Positions 35,888-44,141 of a DNA stretch of 64,000 bases are shown here, piece by piece. The DNA comes from an uncultured Prevotellaceae bacterium (lineage in GTDB: Bacteria > Bacteroidota > Bacteroidia > Bacteroidales > Bacteroidaceae): contig CAMZAE010000003.1 of NCBI GenBank assembly GCA_947304115.1, forward strand, positions 1-64,000, in the 5' to 3' direction. Position 1 is the stretch's first letter. Each line of letters begins with the position of its first letter. Position numbers and translations under genes: made by a program. The notes under the pieces are model-generated. The model worked only from the letters and a program-made list of their open reading frames with translations. It was not told where the DNA came from and did not search any database.

Positions 35888-35955
35888 ATTGCTTCTTCAT
35901 GTACAAGCAATTGCTCTTACATGTACAAGCAATTGCTCATTCATGTAAGAGCAAT
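35888..35955. repeat. Three tandem 22-base imperfect palindromes (family C, locus 2)
   Basis: Units begin at 35888, 35910 and 35932. The central unit ATTGCTCTTACATGTACAAG followed by CA is nearly a perfect dyad. Same number, length and core as at 11751-11818. It lies between the end of the RecD-like helicase gene and the rfbD promoter. Confidence 0.87.
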
Positions 35956-35994
35956 GAATCAATACCGAAAAGTCACGTATGTGATTATGCCGGT

Positions 35995-37485
35995 TCAGGC
36001 ATCGCTAAGTGCTGCGTCCGGCCAGTTGACGAGACAGACTTGCTCTGTTGCTCGGGTGATGGCTGTGTAGAGCCAGCGGAAGTAGTCGGGTGCGAGCATC
36101 TCCTCTGTGATGTACCCCTGGTCAATATAGACGTGCTCCCACTGTCCGCCCTGTGCCTTATGGCAGGTGACGGCATAGGCATACTTGATTTGCAGGGCGT
36201 TGTAATAAATATCCTCTCGCAATTTCTTCATGCGGTCGCGCTTGTTCGTCAGTTCTGGATAGTCGTCCCAAACGCCTTGGAAAAGCGCCTCCTGCTGTTG
36301 TCGCGTCAGAGCAGGTGCGTCGCTCTGCAAGGTGTCGAGCAGCACAGTGACGTCCATCTCCGTGCGGTCGTAGTCGGGGAACACTATCGTGGCGTCGGCA
36401 AAGCGGAAACCGTAGAACGACCGCTCGTTTCGGATACGGCGGACAAGCGCCACGTCGCCGTTGGCGATGAAAGAAAAAGGAGCAGGGGGCAAGGGGCAGG
36501 GGGCAAGAGGATTGACTTGCTCCTCGCTCCTTGCTCCTTGCCCCTTGCCCCTTGCCTCCGTCCAATAATAATTGTTCTTCGCCACCATGATGAGGTCTCC
36601 GCCTGAGAGTTCCTCTTCATAGTCAAGGATGCGGGTGCGGATGCCACCATTGAAGATGTTGGCGCGTTTGTTGCTTCGCGTCACCACGATGGTGCCGTCC
36701 GTGCCGTGCCGACGATAACTGTCGGAAAGTGCTTCTATGAGTTCGTCGCCTGGGAGCACGCGGACATCGGGAAAACTTTTGCCTCTGAGCTTCGGGAAGA
36801 CAGACATCCCGTCGTCCTGAATGAGGCGCCGCAGCATGGTGGCATTCCACAGGATGCCCGACTCGTCGAGTTGACGCACGACCTGTGTCAGGCAAAATTC
36901 CGTCACTTCCATGCCATAGCCCTCCAGCATCGTGCGGTTCAAGGCAGGGCTTTCCATTTCGCCAACGGGCGGCAGTTGTGCCGTGTCGCCCACAAGTATC
37001 AGGCGGCACCCTTCGCAGGAATAGACATAGTGCACGAGGTCGTCAAGCAGGCGTCCGGTACCGAAAACGGTGCGGTCGTGAGCTTCATTGGCAATCATCG
37101 AGGCCTCGTCCACGATGAAAAGCGTGTCCTGACGCAGGTTGACATCGTTCTGGAAGACATCCATGTCGGTGATTGACTTCTGACGGTATATCTTCCGGTG
37201 TATCGTAAAGGCCGGGGCACCCGCGTAAGAAGACAGCACTTTTGCGGCACGTCCTGTCGGAGCAAGCAGCATGATGCGCTGCTCCAACTGCTGCATTGTG
37301 CGTACCAAAGCGGCCAGAAGCGACGTCTTGCCTGTGCCGGCATACCCTTTGAGCAGGAAAACCGAATCGCGCTCTCGCGAAAGAAGGAAGTCGGAGAGCA
37401 AAGAAATGACTTTTTCCTGCTCTTTTGTCGGATTATGGGCAAAGTTCCCCCTTATAAGCGTACCTAAATCTTCACTTATTGCCAT
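35995..37485 (-). CDS. RecD-like ATP-dependent DNA helicase
   Basis: A 496-residue superfamily 1B helicase. Walker A is GYAGTGKTS (residues 47-55), motif II is VDEAS, motif III VGDTAQLPPVG, and the C-terminal motifs are YAVTCHKAQGGQWEHVYID and RWLYTAITRATEQVCLV. No nuclease or RecD N-terminal domain is present. The SH3-like region is interrupted between KNNYYWTEA and FIANGDV by about 25 residues encoded by a family A repeat. Similar stand-alone helicases are common in Bacteroidota; a role in repair or recombination is inferred. Confidence 0.88.
   Translation of the reverse strand: MAISEDLGTLIRGNFAHNPTKEQEKVISLLSDFLLSRERDSVFLLKGYAGTGKTSLLAALVRTMQQLEQRIMLLAPTGRAAKVLSSYAGAPAFTIHRKIYRQKSITDMDVFQNDVNLRQDTLFIVDEASMIANEAHDRTVFGTGRLLDDLVHYVYSCEGCRLILVGDTAQLPPVGEMESPALNRTMLEGYGMEVTEFCLTQVVRQLDESGILWNATMLRRLIQDDGMSVFPKLRGKSFPDVRVLPGDELIEALSDSYRRHGTDGTIVVTRSNKRANIFNGGIRTRILDYEEELSGGDLIMVAKNNYYWTEARGKGQGARSEEQVNPLAPCPLPPAPFSFIANGDVALVRRIRNERSFYGFRFADATIVFPDYDRTEMDVTVLLDTLQSDAPALTRQQQEALFQGVWDDYPELTNKRDRMKKLREDIYYNALQIKYAYAVTCHKAQGGQWEHVYIDQGYITEEMLAPDYFRWLYTAITRATEQVCLVNWPDAALSDA
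36481..36557 (-). repeat. Family A palindromic repeat inside the RecD-like gene
   Basis: AGCAGGGGGCAAGGGGCAGG with CTTGCTCCTTGCCCCTTGCC as inverted arms. Translated in frame on the minus strand as [20 protein letters not shown]. Confidence 0.85.
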
Positions 37486-37507
37486 TCTTTTACAAAAAAA
37501 AGACAGT

Positions 37508-37542
37508 TTTGTCGGAATTATAAATAAATATGCTTACTTTTG
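37508..37542 (+). promoter_or_regulatory. Promoter of the pseudopilin-like gene
   Basis: TTTG at 37508-37511, 23-base spacer, TACTTTTG at 37535-37542, 37 bases before the ATG. Confidence 0.55.
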
Positions 37543-37578
37543 CGATGCGAAATTACAAAATAATTCACATATAACGTT

Positions 37579-38268
37579 ATGAAAAAGGGAATAAATGTTA
37601 TTTTGGGTATCTGCGTCGTCGGTTTGCTTTTCATTTGCTGGCGCAGCATTCGTGATACCGAAGACTTCGACGCAACCGTCGAAGCCAGAGAAAACGTAGT
37701 TAAGGCTCGACTTATGGAGATTCGCAGTGCCGAGGAAGCTTACAAGGCTCAGCACGAAGGCGAGTATTGCGCAGACTGGTCCGTGCTTATCAACTTTGTA
37801 AAGGACGGCAAACTGCCAGTCATTATGAAACAAGGCCTGCTCACAGAAGACCAGATGAACAAGGGCCTGACCGAAAGCAAGGCCGCAGCCATCGTCAATA
37901 GCGGAGACCTGGCTGCCATTGCCGCAAATGGTCTGCAGGGTTTCCGTCGCGACACTATTTGGGTTTCGCTGATAGACTCGCTTTATAAGGAAGAGGGCTT
38001 CGTGGCAGACTCTTTGCGCTACATCCCCTTCTCTCAGGGCGACACCTTCGAACTCATCGCTTGTCCCAACACGACACGCTCTGGCAGCATCATCCAGGTG
38101 ATGGAGTGCAACGCTCCCGACAGCAGCTTCCTCAAAGGTATGGGCAAGGCTGGCAAACGCCTCATCTACAATCGTGCCGAAGAAGCAAATGCCAAGGGCG
38201 CATACGCTGGCCTCAAGATAGGAGATGCCGGCAACAACTGGAACAACAATGCCGGCAACTGGGAATAA
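37579..38268 (+). CDS. Pseudopilin-like membrane-anchored protein
   Basis: A 229-residue protein with one N-terminal membrane helix (about residues 5-22), then a helical segment DFDATVEARENVVKARLMEIRSAEEAYKAQHEGEYCADWSVLINFV that resembles the long helix and following loop of type II pseudopilins. No prepilin peptidase site is visible. The C-terminus is rich in Gly, Asn and Trp (DAGNNWNNNAGNWE). The family is found in many Bacteroidota next to DUF3822 and rsmD, as here. Its function is unknown. Confidence 0.65.
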   Translation: MKKGINVILGICVVGLLFICWRSIRDTEDFDATVEARENVVKARLMEIRSAEEAYKAQHEGEYCADWSVLINFVKDGKLPVIMKQGLLTEDQMNKGLTESKAAAIVNSGDLAAIAANGLQGFRRDTIWVSLIDSLYKEEGFVADSLRYIPFSQGDTFELIACPNTTRSGSIIQVMECNAPDSSFLKGMGKAGKRLIYNRAEEANAKGAYAGLKIGDAGNNWNNNAGNWE

Positions 38269-38986
38269 ATCATTCACCGGCTACAGACTATCCATCCGCT
38301 TCGGTGCGGATGGATTTTCTTTTTCTGTGCTTAACACCTTCGGTCGGGCGACAGTACAGACAGACCGTTTCCCCGTTTCCGAGCCATCGGTTGCTGCGGA
38401 CGTCCTGCGACAGGCCTTGCAGAAACCTTATCTGATGGACTATCGCTTCCAAAGTGTCGAATTTGTGACAGACTCATCAAGCACCATTGTCCCTTTGGAG
38501 CAATTCAACAAGAGCGATATGCTGGCCTTCTACCGATTCTGCTTCCCTGGGCAACAGGCGAGCATTGCCGATATGCAGTACCAGATACTTTCGCCCGTCG
38601 AGGCTGTGATGATATTCCGTCTCGACCAAAACCTTCTACACATCGTGCAGGAGTGCTATCCCGACGTAAAGGTGTGCTGCACAGATGCCCAGCACCTGGA
38701 ACACTTCGCAGCCTTGCAGGAGAAACGACCTGCCCCAGATGCAGAGCCGCAGTGCGACGTGTATCTCCACGTCGAAGCCCGGCGTTTCTTCGTCGCCGCC
38801 TTCCGTCGCAGCAAGCTCCTTTATGCAGCTTCCCAAACAGCAGACAACGACGACAACCGCACCTTCCTCCTCCTTGGCATCTGGAAAGCACTTGACCTGC
38901 AAGCCCAGCGCGACACCCTCCATCTGGAAGGCGCATCAAAGGATTTGAAGAAGACGTTAGGCGAGTATATTCTTAATATCGAATAG
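38249..38986 (+). CDS. DUF3822 family protein
   Basis: A 245-residue protein of DUF3822, a Bacteroidota family of unknown function, probably with an actin-like or ribonuclease-H-like fold. It begins MPATGNKSFTGYRLSIRFGADGFSFSV and contains PVEAVMIFRLDQNLLHIVQECYPDVKV and VYLHVEARRFFVAAFRRSKLLYAA. The ATG at 38249 (20-base overlap with the upstream gene) is preferred to an earlier one at 38225. It precedes rsmD. Confidence 0.75.
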   Translation: MPATGNKSFTGYRLSIRFGADGFSFSVLNTFGRATVQTDRFPVSEPSVAADVLRQALQKPYLMDYRFQSVEFVTDSSSTIVPLEQFNKSDMLAFYRFCFPGQQASIADMQYQILSPVEAVMIFRLDQNLLHIVQECYPDVKVCCTDAQHLEHFAALQEKRPAPDAEPQCDVYLHVEARRFFVAAFRRSKLLYAASQTADNDDNRTFLLLGIWKALDLQAQRDTLHLEGASKDLKKTLGEYILNIE

Positions 38987-38992
38987 TTTTGT

Positions 38993-39025
38993 TCCTCCCC
39001 CTTTAGGGGCGAATTAGAGAGGGCC
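38993..39025 (+). repeat. Family B palindrome between DUF3822 and rsmD
   Basis: CCTCCCCCTTTAGGGGCGAA then TTAGAGAGGGCC, ending directly before the rsmD ATG. Confidence 0.65.
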
Positions 39026-39026
39026 T

Positions 39027-39560
39027 ATGAGAATCATCACCGGCAAATACAAAGGCAGACATTTCGAGATACCACGCAACTTCTCGGCACGCCCCACGAC
39101 GGACTTTGCGAAGGAGAACCTTTTCAACGTCCTGCAAGGTTATATCGACTTTAGCGAGGAACCGACAGCACTCGACCTCTTCTCCGGCACGGGCAGCATT
39201 ACGTTGGAACTCGTCAGCCGCGGCTGCAGTCGTGTCATCAGCGTGGAGCTTGACGTGCGTCACCATCGCCTCATCAAGCAGTTCCTTGACAAGCTTCAAG
39301 ACACATCGGCACTCCCCATTCGCGGCGATGCCTTTCAGTTCGTCGCCAAGTGCCGCGAGCAGTTCGACTTCATCTTTGCCGACCCGCCATACACTTTGCC
39401 GCAGCTACCTGAACTCCCCGACATCATCCTTTCCCGCGGATTGTTAAAGCCCGACGGCCTCTTCGTCCTTGAGCACGGCAAGACCAACGACTTCTCCCAT
39501 CACCCCCGCTTCGTCGAGCACCGCGCCTACGGCAGCGTCAACTTCTCCTTCTTCCAATAA
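39027..39560 (+). CDS. rsmD: 16S rRNA (guanine966-N2)-methyltransferase
   Basis: A 177-residue RsmD. The start MRIITGKYKGRHFEIP, the SAM motif ALDLFSGTGSITLEL (about residues 49-63) and the catalytic FADPPYTLP are typical. It methylates N2 of G966 in 16S rRNA. The gene follows the DUF3822 gene with a family B palindrome in the gap. Confidence 0.93.
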   Translation: MRIITGKYKGRHFEIPRNFSARPTTDFAKENLFNVLQGYIDFSEEPTALDLFSGTGSITLELVSRGCSRVISVELDVRHHRLIKQFLDKLQDTSALPIRGDAFQFVAKCREQFDFIFADPPYTLPQLPELPDIILSRGLLKPDGLFVLEHGKTNDFSHHPRFVEHRAYGSVNFSFFQ

Positions 39561-39638
39561 AGCCTCAAGCGCAGGCAGGACTTCTGTATCTGTCTATCGT
39601 CTGATGTTGAGGTCTATTTCCTGTCGGGTCTTCAGATC

Positions 39639-40025
39639 CTATTTATCTTCCTTCGTTCTGTAGTTGCCAGGGCGACCATCGACAGTGATACGGAGGATGC
39701 GCTTGCTTTTCTTTAGGTAGTCGAAGCGCGGGTCGATGAGGCGGTCGCAGTTGTATTTGCGCGAAGCCTCAACTTCGGCAAGTTGTTTGGCATCAGCAAG
39801 CGAAATGCCATCCAGCTTCTGCTTGCCTTCGGGCGTGGAAATGTCAATGGTATAGGTGATGCGGTCGCCAACAGGAACTAAGTCGTAATAGTTGGCGCTA
39901 CGTCCTGTTGCATAGACGCCAACACCAGTATTTGTGCCGCCAGCGCCAGAACTGATACTGCCACAAGAAGATACTATCGTTATGATAATGGCTACGAAAG
40001 CTAATATATATAATGTGTGTTTCAT
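39639..40025 (-). CDS. Small lipoprotein, unknown function
   Basis: A 128-residue protein with a lipoprotein signal (MKHTLYILAFVAIIITIVSSC, Cys21). The mature part has a Gly/Ser-rich start, then YTIDISTPEGKQKLDGISLADAKQLAEVEASRKYNCDRLIDPRFDYLKKSKRILRITVDGRPGNYR. I do not recognise the family. It is downstream of the glycine-zipper envelope protein gene, 16 bases away, and likely in the same transcript. Confidence 0.65.
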   Translation of the reverse strand: MKHTLYILAFVAIIITIVSSCGSISSGAGGTNTGVGVYATGRSANYYDLVPVGDRITYTIDISTPEGKQKLDGISLADAKQLAEVEASRKYNCDRLIDPRFDYLKKSKRILRITVDGRPGNYRTKEDK

Positions 40026-40041
40026 TTTGTGTTAAGTGTTA

Positions 40042-40713
40042 TTAGAAGTTATACCTAAGGCCAAGACCGACTGTTCTCTTGTCCATAATGCGGTCGTTCA
40101 GCAGATCTGCACCCATAGAAAGGGAAGAGCCGTTGGAAAGGGGAATGTCATATCGGTAAAGGGCAGACGTTTGCAAAGCATCTAACCGTTTCTTCTGCTT
40201 GTGGGCGACCAGAAGACAAGTAGTTGTAAGGCAAACACCCAAACCCGCGGAAACTAGTCCGGCAACAGACGTGGGTTCTTCTATACCATCCTCGATTAGT
40301 CCATATGCCAAAAGGCCTCCGCCTCCTGCCATCAAAGCACCTCCTACTATCCATCCCCATGTCTTAAGCCTCTTCACTTTTTTGTAGGGTTTGTTCGCTG
40401 CCCAATCCATTTTCAGCAGAGCCTTGTCATTCACTGCCTGTACACCATCATTCTGATTGTTCGGCAGATATAGACTCTGTGTTTCGCCAAATGTTTCCTT
40501 CTTCCCATTCTCATAGTTGATGGCTGAGACGAGTGACTTGTCCATTACATAGCTTGAGCCTTTCAGGTCGCTCCACAGCTTGTAGGTGACATCTGTTTCG
40601 CTGACCTTCTCCACGCGGCAGACAATGGTCGAGCCATCCTTCTTCACAATCACGTCCTGTGCCATAACGCCGACTGAGCACAGGAACAACAAAAGAGCTA
40701 ATAACTGTTTCAT
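40042..40713 (-). CDS. Exported protein with a glycine-rich membrane segment
   Basis: A 223-residue protein beginning MKQLLALLLFLCSVGVMAQ (signal peptide cut after MAQ); ten earlier codons from 40740 are open but unlikely. The N-terminal part DVIVKKDGSTIVCRVEKVSETDVTYKLW is common in exported Bacteroidota proteins. Two hydrophobic glycine-rich segments follow (WGWIVGGALMAGGGGLLAYGL and VAGLVSAGLGVCLTTTCLLVA). The C-terminus ends in an aromatic residue after alternating strands (VGLGLRYNF), as in outer-membrane proteins. The function is unknown. It has a leader of about 150 bases. Confidence 0.65.
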   Translation of the reverse strand: MKQLLALLLFLCSVGVMAQDVIVKKDGSTIVCRVEKVSETDVTYKLWSDLKGSSYVMDKSLVSAINYENGKKETFGETQSLYLPNNQNDGVQAVNDKALLKMDWAANKPYKKVKRLKTWGWIVGGALMAGGGGLLAYGLIEDGIEEPTSVAGLVSAGLGVCLTTTCLLVAHKQKKRLDALQTSALYRYDIPLSNGSSLSMGADLLNDRIMDKRTVGLGLRYNF

Positions 40714-41033
40714 CTTATTTGCTTTTAAGTTAGTACTCACATTCCTTTTCGTTCAACAAGTTAGCACTTACTTTCGGATATGAAAAGAGTGCGCTCCTGC
40801 CATATCCCAGTCAGGCTCAGCACAGCCCCTACATACTATGGAAGAACACACTCTAAGTGCGTACTCCAAATGTATGTAGATTTTGCTCGTATAAACTCCG
40901 TGACGAGGTGCTGATTCGACTGGGAATTTGAGCAAATAAGATATGTTGTGGCAGCAATCCCAATTTACTTAAGGCTTATCTGCCAATGATTGTTTTCTAT
41001 GTCATAATTCTATATGATGCTTTGGATGTCAAG
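40714..41033. other. 320-base region without a gene
   Basis: No coding frame is convincing. On the minus strand it holds a -7 box (40867-40874) and a leader of about 150 bases for the downstream exported protein, with a possible stem GAGTGTG/CGCACTC enclosing CCATA/TATGG. I cannot match it to a known riboswitch. Confidence 0.4.
40867..40874 (-). promoter_or_regulatory. -7 promoter element TACATTTG
   Basis: Minus-strand TACATTTG upstream of the glycine-rich exported protein gene; no clear -33. Confidence 0.4.
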
Positions 41034-41141
41034 CTACATTCTGACACTATGCTGCTGCTTCTTGTCTTCGAAGTGGAAATAGAGTAGCATGGTCACTGCC
41101 AACACATCTACTAACAGAAACATTACTATTGCTCCATTCAT
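41034..41141 (-). CDS. 35-residue single-helix membrane peptide
   Basis: A short frame of 35 codons: MNGAIVMFLLVDVLAVTMLLYF is one membrane helix, followed by a charged tail HFEDKKQQHSVRM. Its ATG overlaps the stop of the preceding 90-residue membrane protein gene as ATGA, a sign of translational coupling. I know no family. The helix and the overlap make it more likely than chance, but proof needs homologs or translation data. Confidence 0.5.
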   Translation of the reverse strand: MNGAIVMFLLVDVLAVTMLLYFHFEDKKQQHSVRM

Positions 41142-41410
41142 TTTTTGTTTCCTTTCTTCTTTTGCGAACTCTGTTTTGGCTTGACCTCTACAGAGCCTGT
41201 GTTTGAATCTAATGTTACTTGACTCTCTTTCTTCTTATCCTCGTTTCGAAGGATGATGATACCCGCGATGAAAGCAAAAAGGGCTGTGAAAGTGGCAACG
41301 CTCACCACAATAGACTTTTCTTCGAGGCCGCCGAATAGCTCTTTCAGGATAACTGCTGTGACGATGTACTTCGCGATATCCAGGAACCATTTGCCTATTT
41401 CGCGTTTCAT
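41138..41410 (-). CDS. Small membrane protein (90 residues)
   Basis: Starts MKREIGKWFLDIAKYIVTAVILKELFGG; two hydrophobic segments (about residues 10-27 and 35-55), then a Lys-rich cytoplasmic tail KPKQSSQKKKGNKK. The frame is open 27 codons further up, but that stretch spans the promoter, so 41410 is chosen. Similar small proteins occur in Prevotella and Bacteroides without a known role. Confidence 0.65.
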   Translation of the reverse strand: MKREIGKWFLDIAKYIVTAVILKELFGGLEEKSIVVSVATFTALFAFIAGIIILRNEDKKKESQVTLDSNTGSVEVKPKQSSQKKKGNKK

Positions 41411-41456
41411 AATATAGTATATAACATATCTATCGTGTCTCTTGCGAAACACATTG

Positions 41457-41487
41457 CAAAGGTAAAAAGAAAACTCCGAACTGCCAA
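41457..41487 (-). promoter_or_regulatory. Promoter of the small membrane protein pair
   Basis: Minus strand: TTG at 41487-41485, 20 bases, TACCTTTG at 41464-41457, 47 bases before the 41410 start. A strong match that also fixes the start choice. Confidence 0.7.
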
Positions 41488-41534
41488 GCAATTCGGAGAT
41501 TTTCTTAACACTCTTTCTCTAAATGAAAAGAAAA

Positions 41535-41565
41535 AAGGCCTCTCCGCCATGCGCGAAGAGGCCTT
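41535..41565 (-). terminator. Terminator downstream of pckA
   Basis: Stem AAGGCCTCT/AGAGGCCTT with a 13-base loop; on the minus strand followed by TTTTTTCTTTT. Confidence 0.8.
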
Positions 41566-41587
41566 GATGAACTTTAGATTAATTGTC

Positions 41588-41679
41588 TTAGAGCTTCGGA
41601 CCTGCGGCGACGAAAACTCTTTCTAAGAGTTCGTTGCCTTCGGTCTTGCTCCTTTAGAGCTTCGGACCTGCGGCGACGA
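41588..41679 (-). repeat. Duplicated 26-base end of pckA
   Basis: The 26 bases at 41654-41679, which encode VAAGPKL and the stop, recur identically at 41588-41613. The copies are 66 bases (22 codons) apart and in the same frame; a small inverted repeat AACTCTT/AAGAGTT lies between them. Confidence 0.9.
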
Positions 41680-43267
41680 GAGCCTTGCCGGCTTCGTTGG
41701 TGGTGTACTTGCCGAAGTTCTTGATGAAGCGAGCAGCAAGATCCTTTGCCTTCTCTTCCCAGATGCTTGCGTCAGCATAGGTGTCACGAGGATCGAGGAT
41801 GGCGGGATTGACGTTGGGCAGTTCTGTGGGAACCTCAAAGTCGAAGAAAGGAATCTTCTTTGTGGGAGCCTTCAGGATGCTGCCGTCGAGGATGGCATCG
41901 ATGATGCCGCGTGTGTCGGGAATAGAGATGCGCTTGCCTGTGCCGTTCCAACCTGTGTTGACGAGGTAAGCCTTTGCGCCGCTCTTCTCCATCTTCTTCA
42001 CGAGTTCCTCAGCATACTTTGTGGGATGCAGTTCGAGGAATGCCTGGCCGAAGCAAGCAGAGAAAGTGGGAGTAGGCTCAGTGATGCCGCGCTCTGTGCC
42101 AGCCAGCTTTGCCGTGAAGCCAGAGAGGAAGTAGTACTTCGTCTGCTCAGGAGTCAGGATAGAAACGGGAGGCAGCACGCCGAATGCGTCGGCACTGAGG
42201 AAGATGACGTTCTTGGCATCAGGACCTGCGCTCTTGCCGTTCACCTTCTGGGCAATCTTCTCGATGTGGTCGATAGGATAGCTGACGCGGGTGTTCTCGG
42301 TGACGCTCTTGTCGGCGAAGTCAATCTTGCCGTCTGCTGCAACGGTCACGTTCTCAAGAAGTGCATTGCGCTTGATGGCACCGTAGATGTCGGGTTCGTT
42401 CTCCTTAGAGAGGTTGATGACCTTTGCATAGCAACCACCTTCGAGGTTGAATACGCCCTCGTCGTCCCATCCGTGCTCGTCGTCACCAATCAGGAGACGC
42501 TTCGGATCAGTTGAAAGGGTGGTCTTACCTGTGCCGGAGAGACCGAAGAAGATAGCTGTATTCTTGCCCTGCATATCTGTATTTGCGGAGCAGTGCATAG
42601 AAGCGATGCCCTGCAGGGGGAGGTAGTAGTTTTGCATGGAGAACATACCCTTCTTCATCTCGCCGCCGTACCATGTGTTGATGATGCACTGTTCGCGGCT
42701 GGTGGTGTTGAAGGCTACGCAAGTCTCGCTGTTGAGGCCGAGCTCCTTATAGTTCTCAACCTTTGCTTTAGAAGCGTTATAGATAACAAAGTTAGGCTCG
42801 AACTTCTCCAGTTCCTCTTCTGTGGGCTGGATGAACATATTCTTCACGAAGTGTGCCTGCCAAGCGACCTCAACGATGAAGCGTACAGCCAGGCGTGTGG
42901 CCTCGTTGGCACCGCAGAAAGCGTCAACGACATAAAGCTTCTTGCCGGACAACTCTTTAATGGCGATGTCCTTCACCTTTGCCCAAACCTCCTCGCTCAT
43001 GGGGTGGTTGTCGTTCTTGTACTCGTCGGTGGTCCACCAAACCTTGTCCTGGCTCTGTGCATCCTTCACAATGTACTTGTCCTTGGGGCTGCGGCCAGTA
43101 TAGATGCCTGTCATCACATTGACTGCGTCGAGTTCTGTGTTCTGACCTTTGTCGAAACCGGTCAGGCCAGCCTTTGTCTCCTCCTCAAAGAGGAACTCAT
43201 AGGAAGGGTTGTGGGCAATCACGGTGCTGCCGATGATGCCGTACTTTGTCAAATCTAATTTTGCCAT
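41654..43267 (-). CDS. pckA: Phosphoenolpyruvate carboxykinase (ATP)
   Basis: A 537-residue ATP-dependent PEPCK of normal length. The P-loop is [12 protein letters not shown] (about residue 245), metal and substrate motifs are [22 protein letters not shown], and an N-terminal [12 protein letters not shown] segment is present. In Bacteroidales this enzyme often runs in the carboxylating direction during succinate formation; that is inference here. After its stop a 22-codon in-frame stretch repeats the last residues and ends in a second stop, followed by a terminator. Confidence 0.96.
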   Translation of the reverse strand: MAKLDLTKYGIIGSTVIAHNPSYEFLFEEETKAGLTGFDKGQNTELDAVNVMTGIYTGRSPKDKYIVKDAQSQDKVWWTTDEYKNDNHPMSEEVWAKVKDIAIKELSGKKLYVVDAFCGANEATRLAVRFIVEVAWQAHFVKNMFIQPTEEELEKFEPNFVIYNASKAKVENYKELGLNSETCVAFNTTSREQCIINTWYGGEMKKGMFSMQNYYLPLQGIASMHCSANTDMQGKNTAIFFGLSGTGKTTLSTDPKRLLIGDDEHGWDDEGVFNLEGGCYAKVINLSKENEPDIYGAIKRNALLENVTVAADGKIDFADKSVTENTRVSYPIDHIEKIAQKVNGKSAGPDAKNVIFLSADAFGVLPPVSILTPEQTKYYFLSGFTAKLAGTERGITEPTPTFSACFGQAFLELHPTKYAEELVKKMEKSGAKAYLVNTGWNGTGKRISIPDTRGIIDAILDGSILKAPTKKIPFFDFEVPTELPNVNPAILDPRDTYADASIWEEKAKDLAARFIKNFGKYTTNEAGKALVAAGPKL

Positions 43268-43326
43268 GTTGTTGATGTTGTTGATATGATGATTAAAATT
43301 TATGCGTTATATCTCCTTAACGGGTG

Positions 43327-43334
43327 CAAAGATA
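43327..43334 (-). promoter_or_regulatory. -7 promoter element TATCTTTG for pckA
   Basis: Minus-strand TATCTTTG, 60 bases before pckA. The -33 position falls in the GTTGAAA repeat. Confidence 0.5.
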
Positions 43335-43342
43335 CAAAAAAA

Positions 43343-43370
43343 GTTGAAAGTTGAAAGTTGAAAGTTGAAA
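43343..43370. repeat. 7-base-period repeat (GTTGAAA x 4)
   Basis: Four perfect GTTGAAA units followed by GTTTTTG, between the divergent pckA and upp promoters. Confidence 0.9.
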
Positions 43371-43405
43371 GTTTTTGCCTTTGCTCTCCTTTTTGCCAAG
43401 CAAAG

Positions 43406-43436
43406 TTGGCATTTATGTATTGATTTTGTACCTTTG
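43406..43436 (+). promoter_or_regulatory. Promoter of upp
   Basis: TTG at 43406-43408, 20 bases, TACCTTTG at 43429-43436, 31 bases before the ATG. Confidence 0.75.
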
Positions 43437-43466
43437 CAAGCAAGAACATATAAGCTTATAGGAGCA

Positions 43467-44129
43467 ATGAAAGTAGTGAACATGAGCGAGAGGCCGAGCG
43501 TCATCAACCAGTATTTGAGTGAGCTTCGGGATGCAGACATCCAGCAAGACCGTATGCGTTTCCGCAGGAATCTGGAACGTATTGGTGAGTTTCAGGCATA
43601 CGAAATCAGTAAAGGACTAAACTATAAGGAAACAACAGTACAGACGCCTCTGGCTCCTTGCAAGTGCCAGTGCCTGTCGGAGAGCATTGTGCTTGCCACC
43701 ATCTTCCGTGCGGGATTGCCGCTACATCAGGGCTTCCTGAATGTGTTCGACAAAGCGGAGAATGCCTTTGTGAGTGCCTACCGCTATTACAAAGACAAGG
43801 AATGCCGCGAAGTTGGCGTGCATGTGGAGTACATGGCATCGCCCGACCTGAAGGGCAAAACGCTCATCATCGTTGATCCGATGCTCGCTAAGGGCTACAG
43901 CTTAGAGCTTGCCGTGGATGCCTTCCTCAAGAATGGAACGCCGCACCGCATCATCCTGGCAAGTGTCATTGCTGCTCAGGAAGGCGTTGACCACATTGTA
44001 AAACGCTTCGGCGACCGCGAGGATGTTGAACTATGGTGTGCTGCCATCGATCCTGTCCTCAACGAGCGCAGCCACATCGTACCAGGACTTGGCGACGCAG
44101 GCGACTTGGCATATGGCGGCAAGCTGTAG
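43467..44129 (+). CDS. upp: Uracil phosphoribosyltransferase
   Basis: A 220-residue UPRTase that salvages uracil to UMP. The PRPP loop is IIVDPMLAKGYS (usually VDPMLATGGS; here Lys-Gly-Tyr replaces Thr-Gly-Gly), and the uracil-binding end is VPGLGDAGDLAYG. The open frame starts 34 codons earlier, but those codons span the promoter; MKVVNMSERPSV at 43467 is the natural start. The changed PRPP loop is shared by some Bacteroidota proteins and may affect kinetics. Confidence 0.9.
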   Translation: MKVVNMSERPSVINQYLSELRDADIQQDRMRFRRNLERIGEFQAYEISKGLNYKETTVQTPLAPCKCQCLSESIVLATIFRAGLPLHQGFLNVFDKAENAFVSAYRYYKDKECREVGVHVEYMASPDLKGKTLIIVDPMLAKGYSLELAVDAFLKNGTPHRIILASVIAAQEGVDHIVKRFGDREDVELWCAAIDPVLNERSHIVPGLGDAGDLAYGGKL

Positions 44130-44141
44130 TGAAAAGATAAA

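Noticed and set aside
35888..35955. Possible CRISPR array
   Set aside because: Units are directly contiguous with no unique spacers, only three per locus, and no cas genes are near. The same holds for 11751-11818 and 23425-23512.
40720..40874. Possible TPP riboswitch (a GGGGCTGTGCTGAG and CCTGA-like stretch)
   Set aside because: The order and spacing of the conserved TPP segments do not fit, and the downstream gene is not linked to thiamine.
43307..43540. A small minus-strand frame encoding FNFQLSTFNFF
   Set aside because: It is the translation of the GTTGAAA repeat across the upp promoter and start; no gene is likely.
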